From: Nocardioides marmoribigeumensis
Lineage (GTDB): Bacteria > Actinomycetota > Actinomycetes > Propionibacteriales > Nocardioidaceae
Assembly: GCF_031458325.1 (NCBI RefSeq)
Contig: NZ_JAVDYG010000001.1
Location: 1 to 64,000 of the forward strand
Reading direction: 5' to 3'
DNA: 64,000 nt
A program made the position numbers and the translations under genes. This document shows, piece after piece, positions 26,112-35,310 of the stretch. How positions within the stretch are numbered: the first letter of the stretch is position 1; the number at the start of each line of letters is the position of its first letter. A model generated the notes under the pieces. The model saw only the letters and a list, made by a program, of their open reading frames with translations, was not told the DNA's origin and searched no databases.

Positions 26112-27281
26112 TCACGGACGGTTGCGGCCGTGCTTGTCGTGGGCCTCGACCCACTCCTCGGCCACGACCGCCGACCCGAGCGAGAGCTCCCCCGCCAGCA
26201 CCGTGGCCGCCATGATCTCGGCGAGCTTGAGCACCTTGCCCGAGCCGTAGCAGCCCAGCACCTCCAGGCACTCGCGCTGCGTCGCCAGACCGGTGCCGCC
26301 GCCGTACGTCGCGATGATGAGGCTGGGCAGGGTGACCGAGGCGTAGAAGTCGCCGTTGGGCAGGAGCTCGGAGAAGCCGTAGAGCGCCGAGGACTCCGCG
26401 ACGTTGGCGACGTCCTGGCCGGTCGCGATGAACATCGCGGTGAGCCCGTTGGCGGAGTGGTTGCCGTTGTTGTTGGTCACCGACATGATCGAGCCGAGCT
26501 GGCCGCGCATGCGGGCGGCGTAGAGCTTGTCGGTCGAGACGTGCATCTGCTCCTCGACCAGTGCGGCGGGGAGCGTGATCTCGGCGACCACCCGCTTGCC
26601 ACGCGTGTGGAGCATGTTGACCACGGAGGTCTTCTTGTCGGTGGCGAACTGCCCCTCGAGCAGGAAGTGCAGCTCGCGGGGGTAGTTCTGCTTGATCCAC
26701 GCGCAGGCGGCGAAGGTCGCCTTGCCGGTCATGTTCTGCCCGGCCGCGTCCCCGGTGGAGTAGTTGAAGCGGGTGTAGAGCAGCTTGGAGACCGAGAAGC
26801 GCTGGATGTCGAGGAGCTTGCCGGAGCTGGTCGTCTCCTCGGCGGCGGCGGCGATCGAGTCGAAGTTCTCCTCCAGCCACGCGGCGAAGTCGCGGGCCTC
26901 GCGCGCGCTCTCGAAGCTGAAGACCGGCGCGCGTTGCATGCGGTCGTCGAGCACGGTCGTGCGGATGCCCCCGGCCTCGCGGCACAGCTTCATGCCCCGG
27001 TTGTACGACGCGACGAGGGTGCCCTCGGTCGTCGCCAGCGGCACGAGGAACTCCCCCTGGGCGTGCTCGCCGTCGACCAGCAACGGACCGGCCACGCCGA
27101 TCGGGACCTGGGCGACGCCGAGGAAGTGCTCGACGTTGCCGGGCAGCGTGGTGGGGTCCAGGGAGTACGACGCGACGTGCTCGAGCGGGCTGTCGGTGTG
27201 CTCGCGCACGTGGCGCTGGCGGCCCTCGATCGCCGTGGGTGCGTAGTCGTCGTCCTCGCGGGGGATCCTCAGGTCCGTCAT
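26112..27281 (-). CDS. Hydroxymethylglutaryl-CoA reductase, class I type
   Basis: 389 residues. The enzyme reduces HMG-CoA to mevalonate with NADPH, the committed step of the mevalonate route. The substrate-binding region PIGVAGPLLVDG, the nucleotide-binding GDAAGQNMTGKA, the lysine block DKKTSVVN, NNNGNHSANG and the C-terminal GGGTGLATQREC with a late HDKHG-like histidine region are all in place. ATG 27281 gives the normal catalytic-domain length; the upstream extension of this frame to 28163 overlaps the trypsin gene and is not real. No other mevalonate-pathway gene lies nearby. No clear ribosome site precedes the ATG. Confidence 0.9.
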   Translation of the reverse strand: MTDLRIPREDDDYAPTAIEGRQRHVREHTDSPLEHVASYSLDPTTLPGNVEHFLGVAQVPIGVAGPLLVDGEHAQGEFLVPLATTEGTLVASYNRGMKLCREAGGIRTTVLDDRMQRAPVFSFESAREARDFAAWLEENFDSIAAAAEETTSSGKLLDIQRFSVSKLLYTRFNYSTGDAAGQNMTGKATFAACAWIKQNYPRELHFLLEGQFATDKKTSVVNMLHTRGKRVVAEITLPAALVEEQMHVSTDKLYAARMRGQLGSIMSVTNNNGNHSANGLTAMFIATGQDVANVAESSALYGFSELLPNGDFYASVTLPSLIIATYGGGTGLATQRECLEVLGCYGSGKVLKLAEIMAATVLAGELSLGSAVVAEEWVEAHDKHGRNRP

Positions 27282-27392
27282 GGTGAGGAGGATGACAGGT
27301 CCCCGCGACCTGCGTGCCCAGCCGCTCCGTGACGTCGTCCGGCGGCACTCGTTGGACCTGTCGACCGACTCTCGGGACCGGAGGACCACCCC

Positions 27393-28193
27393 ATGCGACG
27401 CCCACTCAGGCTCACCACCGTCCTGGCCACCGCGGCCCTCGCCGCCGCCGGAGCCGTCGTCGGCACCGCGCCGTCGGAGGCGATCGTCGGCGGCTCGTCG
27501 GTGAAGGACGGCGGCTACCGCTTCATGGCGTCGGTCCAGGACGCCGACGGCCACTTCTGCGGCGGGTCGGTCATCACCTCCCGCTGGGTGCTCACCGCGG
27601 CGCACTGCATGACCGAGCAGGACGGCTCGACGACCAGGCCCGGGACCCTCCGCGTCGTGGTCGGACGCACCGACCTCAGCCAGACCTCGAAGGGCCAGAC
27701 CCTCCGGGTGGACCGGGTCCGGGTCCACCCGAGGTACGCCGCCACCGGCACCCACGACGTCGCCCTGCTCCACACCACCCGCGCGATGAGGGTGCCGGCG
27801 ATCAGGCTGGTGAGCACGACGAACAACCGGCTCGAGCGGGACGGCGCCCGGGTGACGGTGGCCGGCTGGGGCTCCGAGGCCTTCGGCCTCCCCTTCGGTC
27901 CGTCGCGGATGAAGGCCGTGCGCCTCAGCGTCGTCGCCGACGGGAAGTGCACGCTCAACTCGCTCACCGGCTTCCACCCCGCAACCGAGATCTGCGCCGA
28001 CGCGCTCGGCGGCGACTCCTGCCAGGGCGACTCCGGCGGCCCCCTCTTCGGCACGCTCGCCGACGGCCGGCGCGTCCAGGTCGGCGTGGTGTCCTACGGC
28101 GTCGGCTGCGCGACGCCGGGCTTCCCCGGGGTCTACGCCGAGGTGAACAACCCCTCGACGCACGGGTTCCTCACCCGCGTCGCCGGGCTCTGA
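27393..28193 (+). CDS. Secreted trypsin-like serine protease (S1 family)
   Basis: 266 residues. A signal peptide of about 30 residues (RRPLRLTTVLATAALAAAG ... SEA) is followed directly by the mature N-terminus IVGGSS, so the zymogen pro-part is very short. The triad is His in LTAAHC, Asp in HDVALL and Ser in GDSGGP. The residue six before the serine is Asp (DSCQGDSGGP), which predicts cleavage after Arg or Lys. Cysteines around the His loop and near the C-terminus can form the usual disulfides. It lies alone, convergent with the MFS gene. Confidence 0.92.
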   Translation: MRRPLRLTTVLATAALAAAGAVVGTAPSEAIVGGSSVKDGGYRFMASVQDADGHFCGGSVITSRWVLTAAHCMTEQDGSTTRPGTLRVVVGRTDLSQTSKGQTLRVDRVRVHPRYAATGTHDVALLHTTRAMRVPAIRLVSTTNNRLERDGARVTVAGWGSEAFGLPFGPSRMKAVRLSVVADGKCTLNSLTGFHPATEICADALGGDSCQGDSGGPLFGTLADGRRVQVGVVSYGVGCATPGFPGVYAEVNNPSTHGFLTRVAGL

Positions 28194-28209
28194 CCCCGGT
28201 CCGGGTCAG
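28190..28209. terminator. Short hairpin spanning two convergent stop codons
   Basis: CTGACCCCGGTCCGGGTCAG is a 20-bp inverted repeat (7-bp outer arms) that contains the stop of the protease and the stop of the MFS gene. It may serve as a compact bidirectional terminator. Confidence 0.4.
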
Positions 28210-29696
28210 GACTGCGCGGCGCTGGGGCGCAGGGTCGCGGCGGCACGGGGCCGGGGTGCCCGCTCCGCCGCGGGCCGGCGCGGCACCAGGAGCGCGACGA
28301 GGGCACCGGCGAGCGCCGCCGCGGCACCGACGAGGAAGCACAGCCGGAACGCGCCCTCCGCGGGGATCGCGACGCCGCCACCGAGGCTGACCGTGTCGCT
28401 GGTGAGGATGGCCGCCATCACTGCCCCGGCCACCGTCGTGCCCACCGACCGCATGAGCGCGTTGACGCCCACCCCGGAGCCGGCCTCGTGGGCCGGGACG
28501 TTGTCGAGGATCAGCGTGGGCATCGCGGCGTAGCCGATCCCGACGCCGGCCGAGGCGACCAGCGAGGCGACCATCAGCTGCCAGGGGGCGGCCATCAGTG
28601 CCAGCGCGACGACGTACCCCGCACTGATGACGGCCGCGCCGACGGCCAGCGTGACCCGCGCGCCGACGGTGGTGATGAGCCGGCTCGAGACCGGCGCGAA
28701 GAGCATCATCATCAGGCCGCCGGGAGCCATCCACAGCCCGGCCTGCAGGATCGTCTGGCCCAGCCCGAAGCCGGTCTCGGCCGGCATCTCCAGCAGCTGG
28801 GGGACGACGATGGCCTGCGCCATCATCCCGAAGCCGATGAGCACGGCGGCGAGGTTGGTGAACAGCACCGGGCGTCGCACGGTGGTCCGCAGGTCGACCA
28901 GCGGGTCGTCGTGCCGCAGCTCGTGGACCGTCCAGGCGGCGAGGACCAGCACGCCGCCCACGACCGCGCCGAGGGTGCGTCCGTGCGCCCAGCCCCAGTC
29001 CGAGCCCTTGCTCACGCCGATGAGCACCGAGCTGAGCCCGACCGCGAGGCCCGCGACGCCGACCAGGTCCAGGCGGCCGGGGTGCTCGTCGTGGATGCCG
29101 GGGACGACCAGCGCGGTGAGCGCGAGGATCACGGCCGCCAGGACCGCGGAGAGCCAGAACAGGCCGTGCCAGGAGTAGTCCTCGGCGATCCACGCCGAGA
29201 GCGGGAGACCGAGGGCGCCGCCGACGCCCAGCGTCGCGCTCACCGCGGCCACGGCCCCGGCCCGCCTCTCCGGCGGGGCGACCTCGCGCACCAGGCTGAT
29301 CGCGACCGGGACGTAGCCCATCGCCATGCCCTGCAGGGCGCGGCCGACCAGGAACGGTGCGAGCGAGCTGGACAGCGCCGCGACCGTCGAGCCGACCACG
29401 AGCACGCCGGCCGAGACGACCAGGACCTTCTTCTTGCCGTACATGTCGGCCAGGCGGCCGGAGACCGGCATGGTGACGGCGGCCGCCAGGAGGGTCGCGG
29501 TGACCGCCCACGAAGCGCTGCCCGGGTCGGTGCCGAGCAGGCGGGGCAGCTCGCTCTGGATCGGGATGACCAGTGACTGCATGAGGGACCCCGACAGGCT
29601 GCCCAGGCACAGGACGGCGATGACCAGGCCTGGACCGGCCAGGCGACCCACCGGTGGGGTGGGGAGGTCGGTCGGGGCAGGGAGGGACGAGGTCAC
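28206..29696 (-). CDS. MFS multidrug efflux transporter, DHA2 (14-helix) family
   Basis: 496 residues with about 14 membrane helices. Loop motif A is GRLADMYGKKKVL, the helix-5 antiporter motif region reads ATLGVGGALGLPLSAWIAE, and LAPFLVGRALQGMAMG is typical of proton-driven drug exporters of the EmrB/QacA type. It should export toxic or signalling molecules using the proton gradient. The start is GTG 29696 with AAGGA 5 nt upstream. It is divergent from a MarR gene, and two palindromes in the shared 94-bp region mark it as the regulator's target. Confidence 0.88.
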   Translation of the reverse strand: MTSSLPAPTDLPTPPVGRLAGPGLVIAVLCLGSLSGSLMQSLVIPIQSELPRLLGTDPGSASWAVTATLLAAAVTMPVSGRLADMYGKKKVLVVSAGVLVVGSTVAALSSSLAPFLVGRALQGMAMGYVPVAISLVREVAPPERRAGAVAAVSATLGVGGALGLPLSAWIAEDYSWHGLFWLSAVLAAVILALTALVVPGIHDEHPGRLDLVGVAGLAVGLSSVLIGVSKGSDWGWAHGRTLGAVVGGVLVLAAWTVHELRHDDPLVDLRTTVRRPVLFTNLAAVLIGFGMMAQAIVVPQLLEMPAETGFGLGQTILQAGLWMAPGGLMMMLFAPVSSRLITTVGARVTLAVGAAVISAGYVVALALMAAPWQLMVASLVASAGVGIGYAAMPTLILDNVPAHEAGSGVGVNALMRSVGTTVAGAVMAAILTSDTVSLGGGVAIPAEGAFRLCFLVGAAAALAGALVALLVPRRPAAERAPRPRAAATLRPSAAQS

Positions 29697-29719
29697 GGAG
29701 GTCCTTCGCGCACGGGGAT

Positions 29720-29755
29720 TGTGTAGCCTACACAGTTCAGTTGTGTAGGCTACAC
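29720..29755. promoter_or_regulatory. Two MarR-type operators over divergent -10 sites
   Basis: TGTGTAGCCTACACA (29720-29734) and GTGTAGGCTACAC (29743-29755) are perfect palindromes of the same core, 22 bp centre to centre. Each contains a TAGGCT -10-like hexamer, one pointing to the MFS gene and the other to the MarR gene. Repressor binding would therefore shut both promoters. Confidence 0.75.
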
Positions 29756-29790
29756 GCCATCCCTCGTCCCCTCACTGTGAGGACCGGCAC

Positions 29791-30258
29791 ATGGCTACGC
29801 CCCGCCCGCTCCCGGACGAGCCCGGCTGGCAGCTCGCCTCGGCGCTGTCGCGCCTCGACCGCGCCCAGCGCGCCGCCGAGGCCGGTGCCACCCTCGGCAT
29901 CGCCGACTCGCGGTTGATGTGGCTGTTCTCCGACCACGCCCCGCGCACGCTCAAGCAGGTCTCCGACGACCTGGGGCTCGAGCAGTCCACCGTCAACCGT
30001 CAGGCCAACGCCGCCCTCGCCGCCGGCCTGCTGCGTCGCTTCCGCGAGCCCGGCCGACCCGCCCAGCTGGTCGAGGCGACCCCCGAGGGGCTCACCACCT
30101 TCGCCCAGGACCTCGACGGTCACCTCGGGCGGCTCGAGTCCGCCCTCGCCTCCCTCCCCGAGCACTGTCGCGAGGAGTTCCCCGCGCTGCTGGGCGCCTT
30201 CGTCGAGGCGTACGCCGCCGCGATCGGCCCTGCCGCCGGCGAGCCCCGCGAGGCCTGA
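29791..30258 (+). CDS. MarR-family transcriptional regulator
   Basis: 155 residues. The winged helix is in the middle: LKQVSDDLGLEQSTVNRQANAALAAGLL is the helix-turn-helix and RFREPGRPAQLVEATPEG the wing. The flanking helices would form the dimer interface. It starts at ATG 29791 with GAGGA 8 nt upstream. Being divergent from an efflux pump with paired palindromes in between, it most likely represses both genes until a drug-like ligand binds. The ligand cannot be predicted. Confidence 0.9.
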   Translation: MATPRPLPDEPGWQLASALSRLDRAQRAAEAGATLGIADSRLMWLFSDHAPRTLKQVSDDLGLEQSTVNRQANAALAAGLLRRFREPGRPAQLVEATPEGLTTFAQDLDGHLGRLESALASLPEHCREEFPALLGAFVEAYAAAIGPAAGEPREA

Positions 30259-30275
30259 GGCCTGGCCCCCGGCGG

Positions 30276-30911
30276 TCAGGCGAACAGCGCCTCGCCGTAC
30301 CTCAGGACCACGACGAGGGCGAGGAGGAGCAGCCAGACGGCCAGCGCGAACACGTCCAGGCGGAGGCGCACCGCCTTCTCCAACGCAGCCTGCGCGCCGG
30401 CGGGCAACGGCAGGTGGCCCTCGAGGACGTTGATCCGGGTGAGCTCGAAGAAGACGAAGGTCGTGGCGACGGTGACGAGCATGCACCAGGGGCACAGCGC
30501 GCCGATGTCGACCATCGCCTGCTCGAAGAGCCAGTAGGCGAAGGCGAAGCCGATCAGGTAGAACATCTGCGCCGTGAGCATGAACCAGCGGGGGAACCGG
30601 ACGCCCGCGAGCCCGGCCACCGCGACCGTGATCACCACCGGCTCGCTCATCAGCCCGAGGAACGCGTTGGGGAAGCCCAGCACGGAGGCCTGCCACGAGC
30701 CGGCGACCGTGCCGCAGCTGATCACCGCGTTGATGTTGCAGCTCAGGTCGAGGCCGGGGTTCTCGGCCAGCCGGATCGCGTCGGTCGCGAGGACGAACGA
30801 CGCCACCAGGCTGGCGAGGGAGGCCACCAGCATCGTGACCCAGACGCCCGTGTGCCGGCGTCGGCGCAGCGACGCCGACCCGGCGGGGGTGTCGAGCAGG
30901 TCGGTGCTCAC
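30276..30911 (-). CDS. Vitamin K epoxide reductase (VKOR) family protein
   Basis: 211 residues with about five membrane helices. The loop pair (CNINAVISCG, about residues 60-70) and the quinone-side CPWC motif are both present, as in bacterial VKOR, which reoxidises DsbA and passes electrons to menaquinone. The start GTG 30911 overlaps the stop of the DsbA-like gene (GTGA), so the oxidase and its partner are translated together. The longer frame upstream runs through the DsbA-like gene out of phase and is not real. Confidence 0.9.
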   Translation of the reverse strand: MSTDLLDTPAGSASLRRRRHTGVWVTMLVASLASLVASFVLATDAIRLAENPGLDLSCNINAVISCGTVAGSWQASVLGFPNAFLGLMSEPVVITVAVAGLAGVRFPRWFMLTAQMFYLIGFAFAYWLFEQAMVDIGALCPWCMLVTVATTFVFFELTRINVLEGHLPLPAGAQAALEKAVRLRLDVFALAVWLLLLALVVVLRYGEALFA

Positions 30912-31669
30912 CCGTTGCTCCCGGCGGCCTGGTCGACCGCGCGCTTCAGGGCGCCCGGGGTGAAGACGTCGGCGAGGTCCTTGCCGTCCACCCGGACCGT
31001 GGGCGTCGACTCGATGCCGGCGTCGAAGGCGTCCTGGGTGAACTTCTGCACCCAGGGCTCGAACTCCCGCTTGGTGAAGCGGTCCACCACGGCCGTCGGC
31101 ACCCCGGCCGTGCGGGCCAGCTCGGCGATCTGGTCGTCGGTCAGCCCCGTCGATCCCTCCTGTGGCTGGTGGGCGTAGAGCGACTGGTTGAGCGCCCAGA
31201 CGTGCTCCGGCGAGCCGTCGGCCACGGTGGCCACGGCGTTCGCCGCGCGGGTGGAGTACTTCGTGCCCTGGGAGGCGCGGTCGAGGAAGGCGATGGGCCT
31301 GAGCTCGACCCGGACCTTGCCGTCCTCGATCATCTGGTCGAGGTCCTTGCCCTGGGTCGCCTCGAACTTGCCGCACGCCGGGCACATGTAGTCGAGGTAG
31401 ATGGTGACGGTGACCGGCGCGCCCGGGTCGCCGACCGGGATGGAGCCGTCCTTCACGCTCGCGGGGACCACGACCTTGCCCGAGGGACTCGCCGTGCTGT
31501 CCGTCGACTGCGAGGCCTGGTGGACCGCGAAGGCGATCGCGCCGACCAGGACGAGGACCACCAGGCCCCCGACCAGGGTCACGATGCGCCGTGTGCGGGC
31601 CTCCCGCCGGGCGGTCTCGGCCTTGAGGCGCCGCAGCTCCTGGCTCCTGGTGCGGGACTTGTTGCTCAT
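30908..31669 (-). CDS. DsbA-like membrane-anchored thiol oxidoreductase
   Basis: 253 residues. A basic cytoplasmic N-terminus and one membrane helix (VTLVGGLVVLVLVGAIAFAV, about 30-50) put the rest outside. The thioredoxin-fold domain has the active site YMCPACGKF (CPAC) and the cis-proline loop STPTVRVDG. It should introduce disulfides into exported proteins and be recharged by the VKOR protein encoded next. ATG 31669 has AAGGGTGG upstream. The intergenic region to copZ contains a copper-type operator on this gene's side, which may tie it to copper. Confidence 0.9.
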   Translation of the reverse strand: MSNKSRTRSQELRRLKAETARREARTRRIVTLVGGLVVLVLVGAIAFAVHQASQSTDSTASPSGKVVVPASVKDGSIPVGDPGAPVTVTIYLDYMCPACGKFEATQGKDLDQMIEDGKVRVELRPIAFLDRASQGTKYSTRAANAVATVADGSPEHVWALNQSLYAHQPQEGSTGLTDDQIAELARTAGVPTAVVDRFTKREFEPWVQKFTQDAFDAGIESTPTVRVDGKDLADVFTPGALKRAVDQAAGSNG

Positions 31670-31732
31670 CGTCCACCCTTCGCGCGACGCGCCCTTGCCG
31701 ACGTCCTCACGGTAGCCGTGCCCCCTGGCGGA

Positions 31733-31749
31733 ATACGGGTGGGGGGTAT
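31733..31749. promoter_or_regulatory. Second, weaker CsoR-like site (G-tract with ATAC/GTAT ends)
   Basis: ATACGGGTGGGGGGTAT has the ATAC...GTAT ends and a G6-TAT half like CsoR boxes, but the other half is imperfect. It lies on the DsbA side of the shared intergenic region. Confidence 0.4.
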
Positions 31750-31765
31750 ACGGTTGCACTCGACC

Positions 31766-31784
31766 GATACCCCACGTGGGTATC
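31766..31784. promoter_or_regulatory. CsoR operator upstream of copZ
   Basis: GATACCCCACGTGGGTATC is a near-perfect inverted repeat of the TACCCC...GGGGTA class recognised by copper-sensing CsoR tetramers. It lies 38 bp before the copZ start and overlaps a TATCCT -10-like hexamer. A CsoR protein is encoded at the end of the same operon. Confidence 0.75.
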
Positions 31785-31821
31785 CTGTCCATGAGGCCAC
31801 GACCAGCACCGAGGAGACACG

Positions 31822-32034
31822 ATGAGCACCAGCGAGTACCAGGTCACCGGCATGACGTGCGGCCACTGCGAGATGTCGGTCCGCGAGGAGGTCGAGACGC
31901 TCCCCGGCGTGCAGGCCGTCGAGGTCAGCCACCAGACCGGCCGGCTGGTCGTCACCTCGACCGGGCCGCTCGACGACGACGCCGTGATCGCGGCGGTCGA
32001 CGAGGCCGGCTACCAGGCAGTGCCACAGCGATGA
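31822..32034 (+). CDS. copZ: CopZ-type copper chaperone
   Basis: 70 residues, one heavy-metal-associated domain. The Cu(I) site is GMTCGHC (residues 10-16) and the fold EYQVTGMTC ... VEVSHQTGRLVV ... AAVDEAGYQ is complete. It would carry Cu(I) in the cytoplasm to the ATPase. ATG 31822 has GAGGAG 6 nt upstream. Its stop overlaps the next start (ATGA). It is the first gene of the copper operon behind the CsoR operator. Confidence 0.93.
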   Translation: MSTSEYQVTGMTCGHCEMSVREEVETLPGVQAVEVSHQTGRLVVTSTGPLDDDAVIAAVDEAGYQAVPQR

Positions 32035-32972
32035 ACACCGCTGCGCGTCTCGGGTGGTACGCCGGCGGGCTGGCCGTGGCGTTCGGGGGTGCGTTCGCCG
32101 CCGCGGACGCCGTGGTCCCCCAGAGCACCGTGGACCGGTGGACCGAGCAGGCCCAGGGGCACGAGATGGGCAGCGAGACGAGCATGGATCCCGACGCGGG
32201 GCACGGTGGGCACGGCGCCGCCGGGTCCACGACCTCAGCGGCGGTCCGCGGCGTGAGGAGCGCCCAGGACGGTTACCTGCTCGGTCCCGTCACCGCACCT
32301 GGCCGCGCCGGCGAGGCCGGCCGGCTGTCGTTCCGACTCCTCGACGACCGCGGCCAGCCGCTCACCGACTACGTCACCGAGCACGGCAAGGAGCTGCACC
32401 TGATCGTCGTACGCACGGACGGGGCGCAGTTCCGCCACGTCCACCCGAGGAGGGACGCGCGCGGCACCTGGTCGCTCCCCTGGAGCTGGGACGCCGCCGG
32501 CACCTACCGGGTCTATGCCGACTTCGTCCCCGCGTCCGCCCCGCACGGGGACGCGGTCACCCTGACCCGCACCGTCGAGGTGGCGGGCGCGTTCACCCCC
32601 GTCGCCGCCACGCCGTCGCGCACGGCGACCGTCGACGGCTTCACCGTGGAGCTGTCCGGGGACCTGGTCGCGGGCACGTCCTCCCCGCTGACGCTGACCG
32701 TCTCGCGCGAGGGGCGGCCGGTGACCACCTTGCAGCCCTACCTCGGGGCGTTCGGGCACCTGGTCGCCCTGCGCCAGGGTGACCTGGCCTACCTCCACGT
32801 CCACCCCGAGGGCCACGAGCCCAGCGCCGGGCAGACCTCCGGGCCGGACGTGGCGTTCATGGCCGAGGTCCCGACCCCGGGCCGCTACCTGCTCCACCTG
32901 GACTTCCGCGTCGACGGCACGGTCCACTCCGCCCCCTTCGTGGTCGACACCACCCCAGCGAGGACACCATGA
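32031..32972 (+). CDS. Secreted or membrane-anchored metal-binding protein of the copper operon
   Basis: 313 residues, unnamed. One N-terminal hydrophobic segment ([23 protein letters not shown]) suggests export with the rest outside. A His/Met/Asp-rich stretch ([20 protein letters not shown], about 42-64) is a likely Cu site. Two beta-sandwich-like halves follow, each with an HxH-type cluster (FRHVHP, about 137, and [10 protein letters not shown], about 254). The gene overlaps copZ and copA by 4 bp on both sides, so a periplasm-side copper sink or handover role is a fair inference. This arrangement recurs in actinobacterial copper operons, but I know no characterised member. Confidence 0.7.
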   Translation: MNTAARLGWYAGGLAVAFGGAFAAADAVVPQSTVDRWTEQAQGHEMGSETSMDPDAGHGGHGAAGSTTSAAVRGVRSAQDGYLLGPVTAPGRAGEAGRLSFRLLDDRGQPLTDYVTEHGKELHLIVVRTDGAQFRHVHPRRDARGTWSLPWSWDAAGTYRVYADFVPASAPHGDAVTLTRTVEVAGAFTPVAATPSRTATVDGFTVELSGDLVAGTSSPLTLTVSREGRPVTTLQPYLGAFGHLVALRQGDLAYLHVHPEGHEPSAGQTSGPDVAFMAEVPTPGRYLLHLDFRVDGTVHSAPFVVDTTPARTP

Positions 32973-35287
32973 CCGCCTCACCCACCCGGCCCGCAGCAAG
33001 GGGCGACGGCATCGAGCTCGAGATCGGCGGCATGACCTGCGCCTCCTGCGCGATGCGCATCGAGAAGAAGCTCAACAAGCTCGACGGCGTGACCGCGACG
33101 GTCAACTACGCCACCGAGAAGGCCCAGGTCCACGTCCCCGAGGGGCTCGACCCGCAGACGCTGATCGCGGAGGTGGCCAAGGCCGGCTACACCGCCACGC
33201 TGCCCCGCCCCGCCGCGGCCGAGCCCTCCGACGAGGAGGAGCGGCCCGACACCGAGCTGGTCGCACTGCGCCAACGGCTGGTCGGTTCCGTGGTGCTGGC
33301 GGTGCCGGTGATCGCGATGTCGATGGCACCGGCGCTCCAGTTCGACTACTGGCAGTGGGCGTCGCTGACCCTCGCCGCACCGGTCGTGGTGTGGGCGGCC
33401 TGGCCGTTCCACAAGGCCGCCTGGGCCAACCTGCGTCACGGCACCGCCACGATGGACACGCTGGTGTCGATGGGCACCCTGGCCGCGTTCGTGTGGTCGC
33501 TCTACGCCCTGTTCCTCGGCGAGGCCGGCACCCCCGGCATGACCCACCCGTTCGAGCTGACGGTCGAGCCGACCGACGGCGCGTCCAACATCTACTTCGA
33601 GGTCGCGGCCGGCGTGACCATGTTCCTGCTGGGCGGGCGCTACTTCGAGAAGCGGTCCAAGCGGCGTGCCGGGGCGGCGCTGCGCGCGCTGCTCGAGCTG
33701 GGCGCCAAGGACGTCGCCGTCCTGCGCGACGGGGTCGAGGCCCGCATCCCGACCGGCGAGCTCGCCGTGGGCGACGAGTTCGTCGTACGCCCCGGGGAGA
33801 AGATCGCCACCGACGGCGTGGTCGCCGCGGGCACCTCCGCGGTCGACGCCTCCATGCTCACCGGCGAGTCCGTCCCGGTCGAGGTGCGCGAGGGCGACGC
33901 GGTCACCGGCGCCACCGTCAACGCCGGCGGACGCCTGGTCGTGCGGGCGACGCGCGTCGGCTCCGACACCCAGCTGGCGCAGATGGCGAGACTGGTCGAG
34001 GACGCCCAGTCGGGCAAGGCCCAGGTGCAGCGGCTCGCCGACCGGGTCTCGGGGATCTTCGTCCCCGTCGTCATCGGCATCGCCGTGGTCACGCTCGGGG
34101 CGTGGCTCGGCGCCGGGTTCCCGGCCACCGCCGCCTTCACCGCCGCGGTCGCGGTCCTCATCATCGCCTGCCCGTGCGCGCTGGGCCTGGCCACGCCGAC
34201 CGCCCTCCTGGTCGGCACCGGCCGGGGCGCGCAGCTGGGCATCCTGATCAAGGGCCCCGAGGTGCTCGAGTCCACGCGCAGGGTCGACACCGTCGTCCTC
34301 GACAAGACCGGCACCGTCACGACCGGCCGGATGGCGCTGGTCGAGGCGGTCGCCGCCGACGGCGTACGCCGGGAGGAGCTGCTGCGGCTGGCCGGCGCCC
34401 TCGAGGCCGCCTCCGAGCACCCCATCGCCCAGGCGATCGCACGGGGTGCCGCCGAGGAGGTCGGCCCGCTGCCGACACCGGAGGACTTCGCCAACCTCGA
34501 GGGCAGGGGCGTCCAGGGCGTCGTCGGCGGGCACGCGGTCCTGGTGGGGCGCGAGTCGCTGCTCGAGGACTGGTCGCAGCACCTCGACGCCGACCTCGCC
34601 CGGGCCAAGGCGCGCGCCGAGGCACAGGGCCGGACCGCAGTGGCGGTCGGCTGGGACGGCGCCGCCCGCGGCGTGCTCGTCGTCGCCGACCAGGTGAAGC
34701 CGACCAGCCGTGAGGCGATCGCGCAGCTGCGGTCCCTGGGACTGACCCCGGTGCTGCTCACCGGCGACCACCGCACCGTCGCCGAGCAGATCGCCGCAGA
34801 GGTGGGGATCACCGAGGTCATCGCCGAGGTCCTGCCCCAGGACAAGGTCGACGTGGTCTCGCGGCTCCAGGCGGAGGGCAAGGTCGTCGCCATGGTCGGC
34901 GACGGCGTCAACGACGCCGCCGCCCTGGCCCAGGCCGACCTGGGCCTGGCGATGGGCACCGGCACCGACGTGGCCATCGAGGCCGCCGACCTCACCCTGG
35001 TGCGCGGCGACCTGCGCAGCGCCGCCGACGCGATCCGCCTGTCCCGCAGGACGCTCGGGACGATCAGGACCAACCTGTTCTGGGCGTTCGGCTACAACGT
35101 GGCCGCGATCCCGCTGGCCGCCCTCGGCCTGCTCAACCCGATGCTCGCCGGCGCGGCGATGGCGTTCTCCAGCGTCTTCGTCGTCGGCAACAGCCTGCGG
35201 CTGCGCTCCTTCCGGAGCCGTGCCTCGGACTCCCAGGCCGTCGTGGCCGCCCCTGTGCCCCGCCCCGCCCAGCCCGTAGACGCCTGA
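32969..35287 (+). CDS. copA: Cu(I)-exporting P1B-type ATPase CopA
   Basis: 772 residues. One N-terminal heavy-metal domain has GGMTCASC (about 20-27). Eight membrane helices follow, with the translocation motif CPCALG in helix 6 (about 410). The catalytic DKTGTVTTG, the nucleotide-site [10 protein letters not shown] and the hinge [20 protein letters not shown] are intact, as are the NxxxxxYN-type motif ([11 protein letters not shown]) and [16 protein letters not shown] typical of Cu(I) ATPases. It pumps copper out, fed by CopZ. ATG 32969 overlaps the previous stop. Confidence 0.95.
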   Translation: MTASPTRPAARGDGIELEIGGMTCASCAMRIEKKLNKLDGVTATVNYATEKAQVHVPEGLDPQTLIAEVAKAGYTATLPRPAAAEPSDEEERPDTELVALRQRLVGSVVLAVPVIAMSMAPALQFDYWQWASLTLAAPVVVWAAWPFHKAAWANLRHGTATMDTLVSMGTLAAFVWSLYALFLGEAGTPGMTHPFELTVEPTDGASNIYFEVAAGVTMFLLGGRYFEKRSKRRAGAALRALLELGAKDVAVLRDGVEARIPTGELAVGDEFVVRPGEKIATDGVVAAGTSAVDASMLTGESVPVEVREGDAVTGATVNAGGRLVVRATRVGSDTQLAQMARLVEDAQSGKAQVQRLADRVSGIFVPVVIGIAVVTLGAWLGAGFPATAAFTAAVAVLIIACPCALGLATPTALLVGTGRGAQLGILIKGPEVLESTRRVDTVVLDKTGTVTTGRMALVEAVAADGVRREELLRLAGALEAASEHPIAQAIARGAAEEVGPLPTPEDFANLEGRGVQGVVGGHAVLVGRESLLEDWSQHLDADLARAKARAEAQGRTAVAVGWDGAARGVLVVADQVKPTSREAIAQLRSLGLTPVLLTGDHRTVAEQIAAEVGITEVIAEVLPQDKVDVVSRLQAEGKVVAMVGDGVNDAAALAQADLGLAMGTGTDVAIEAADLTLVRGDLRSAADAIRLSRRTLGTIRTNLFWAFGYNVAAIPLAALGLLNPMLAGAAMAFSSVFVVGNSLRLRSFRSRASDSQAVVAAPVPRPAQPVDA

Positions 35288-35310
35288 CCCGTTCCGGAAG
35301 AGAGACCTCC

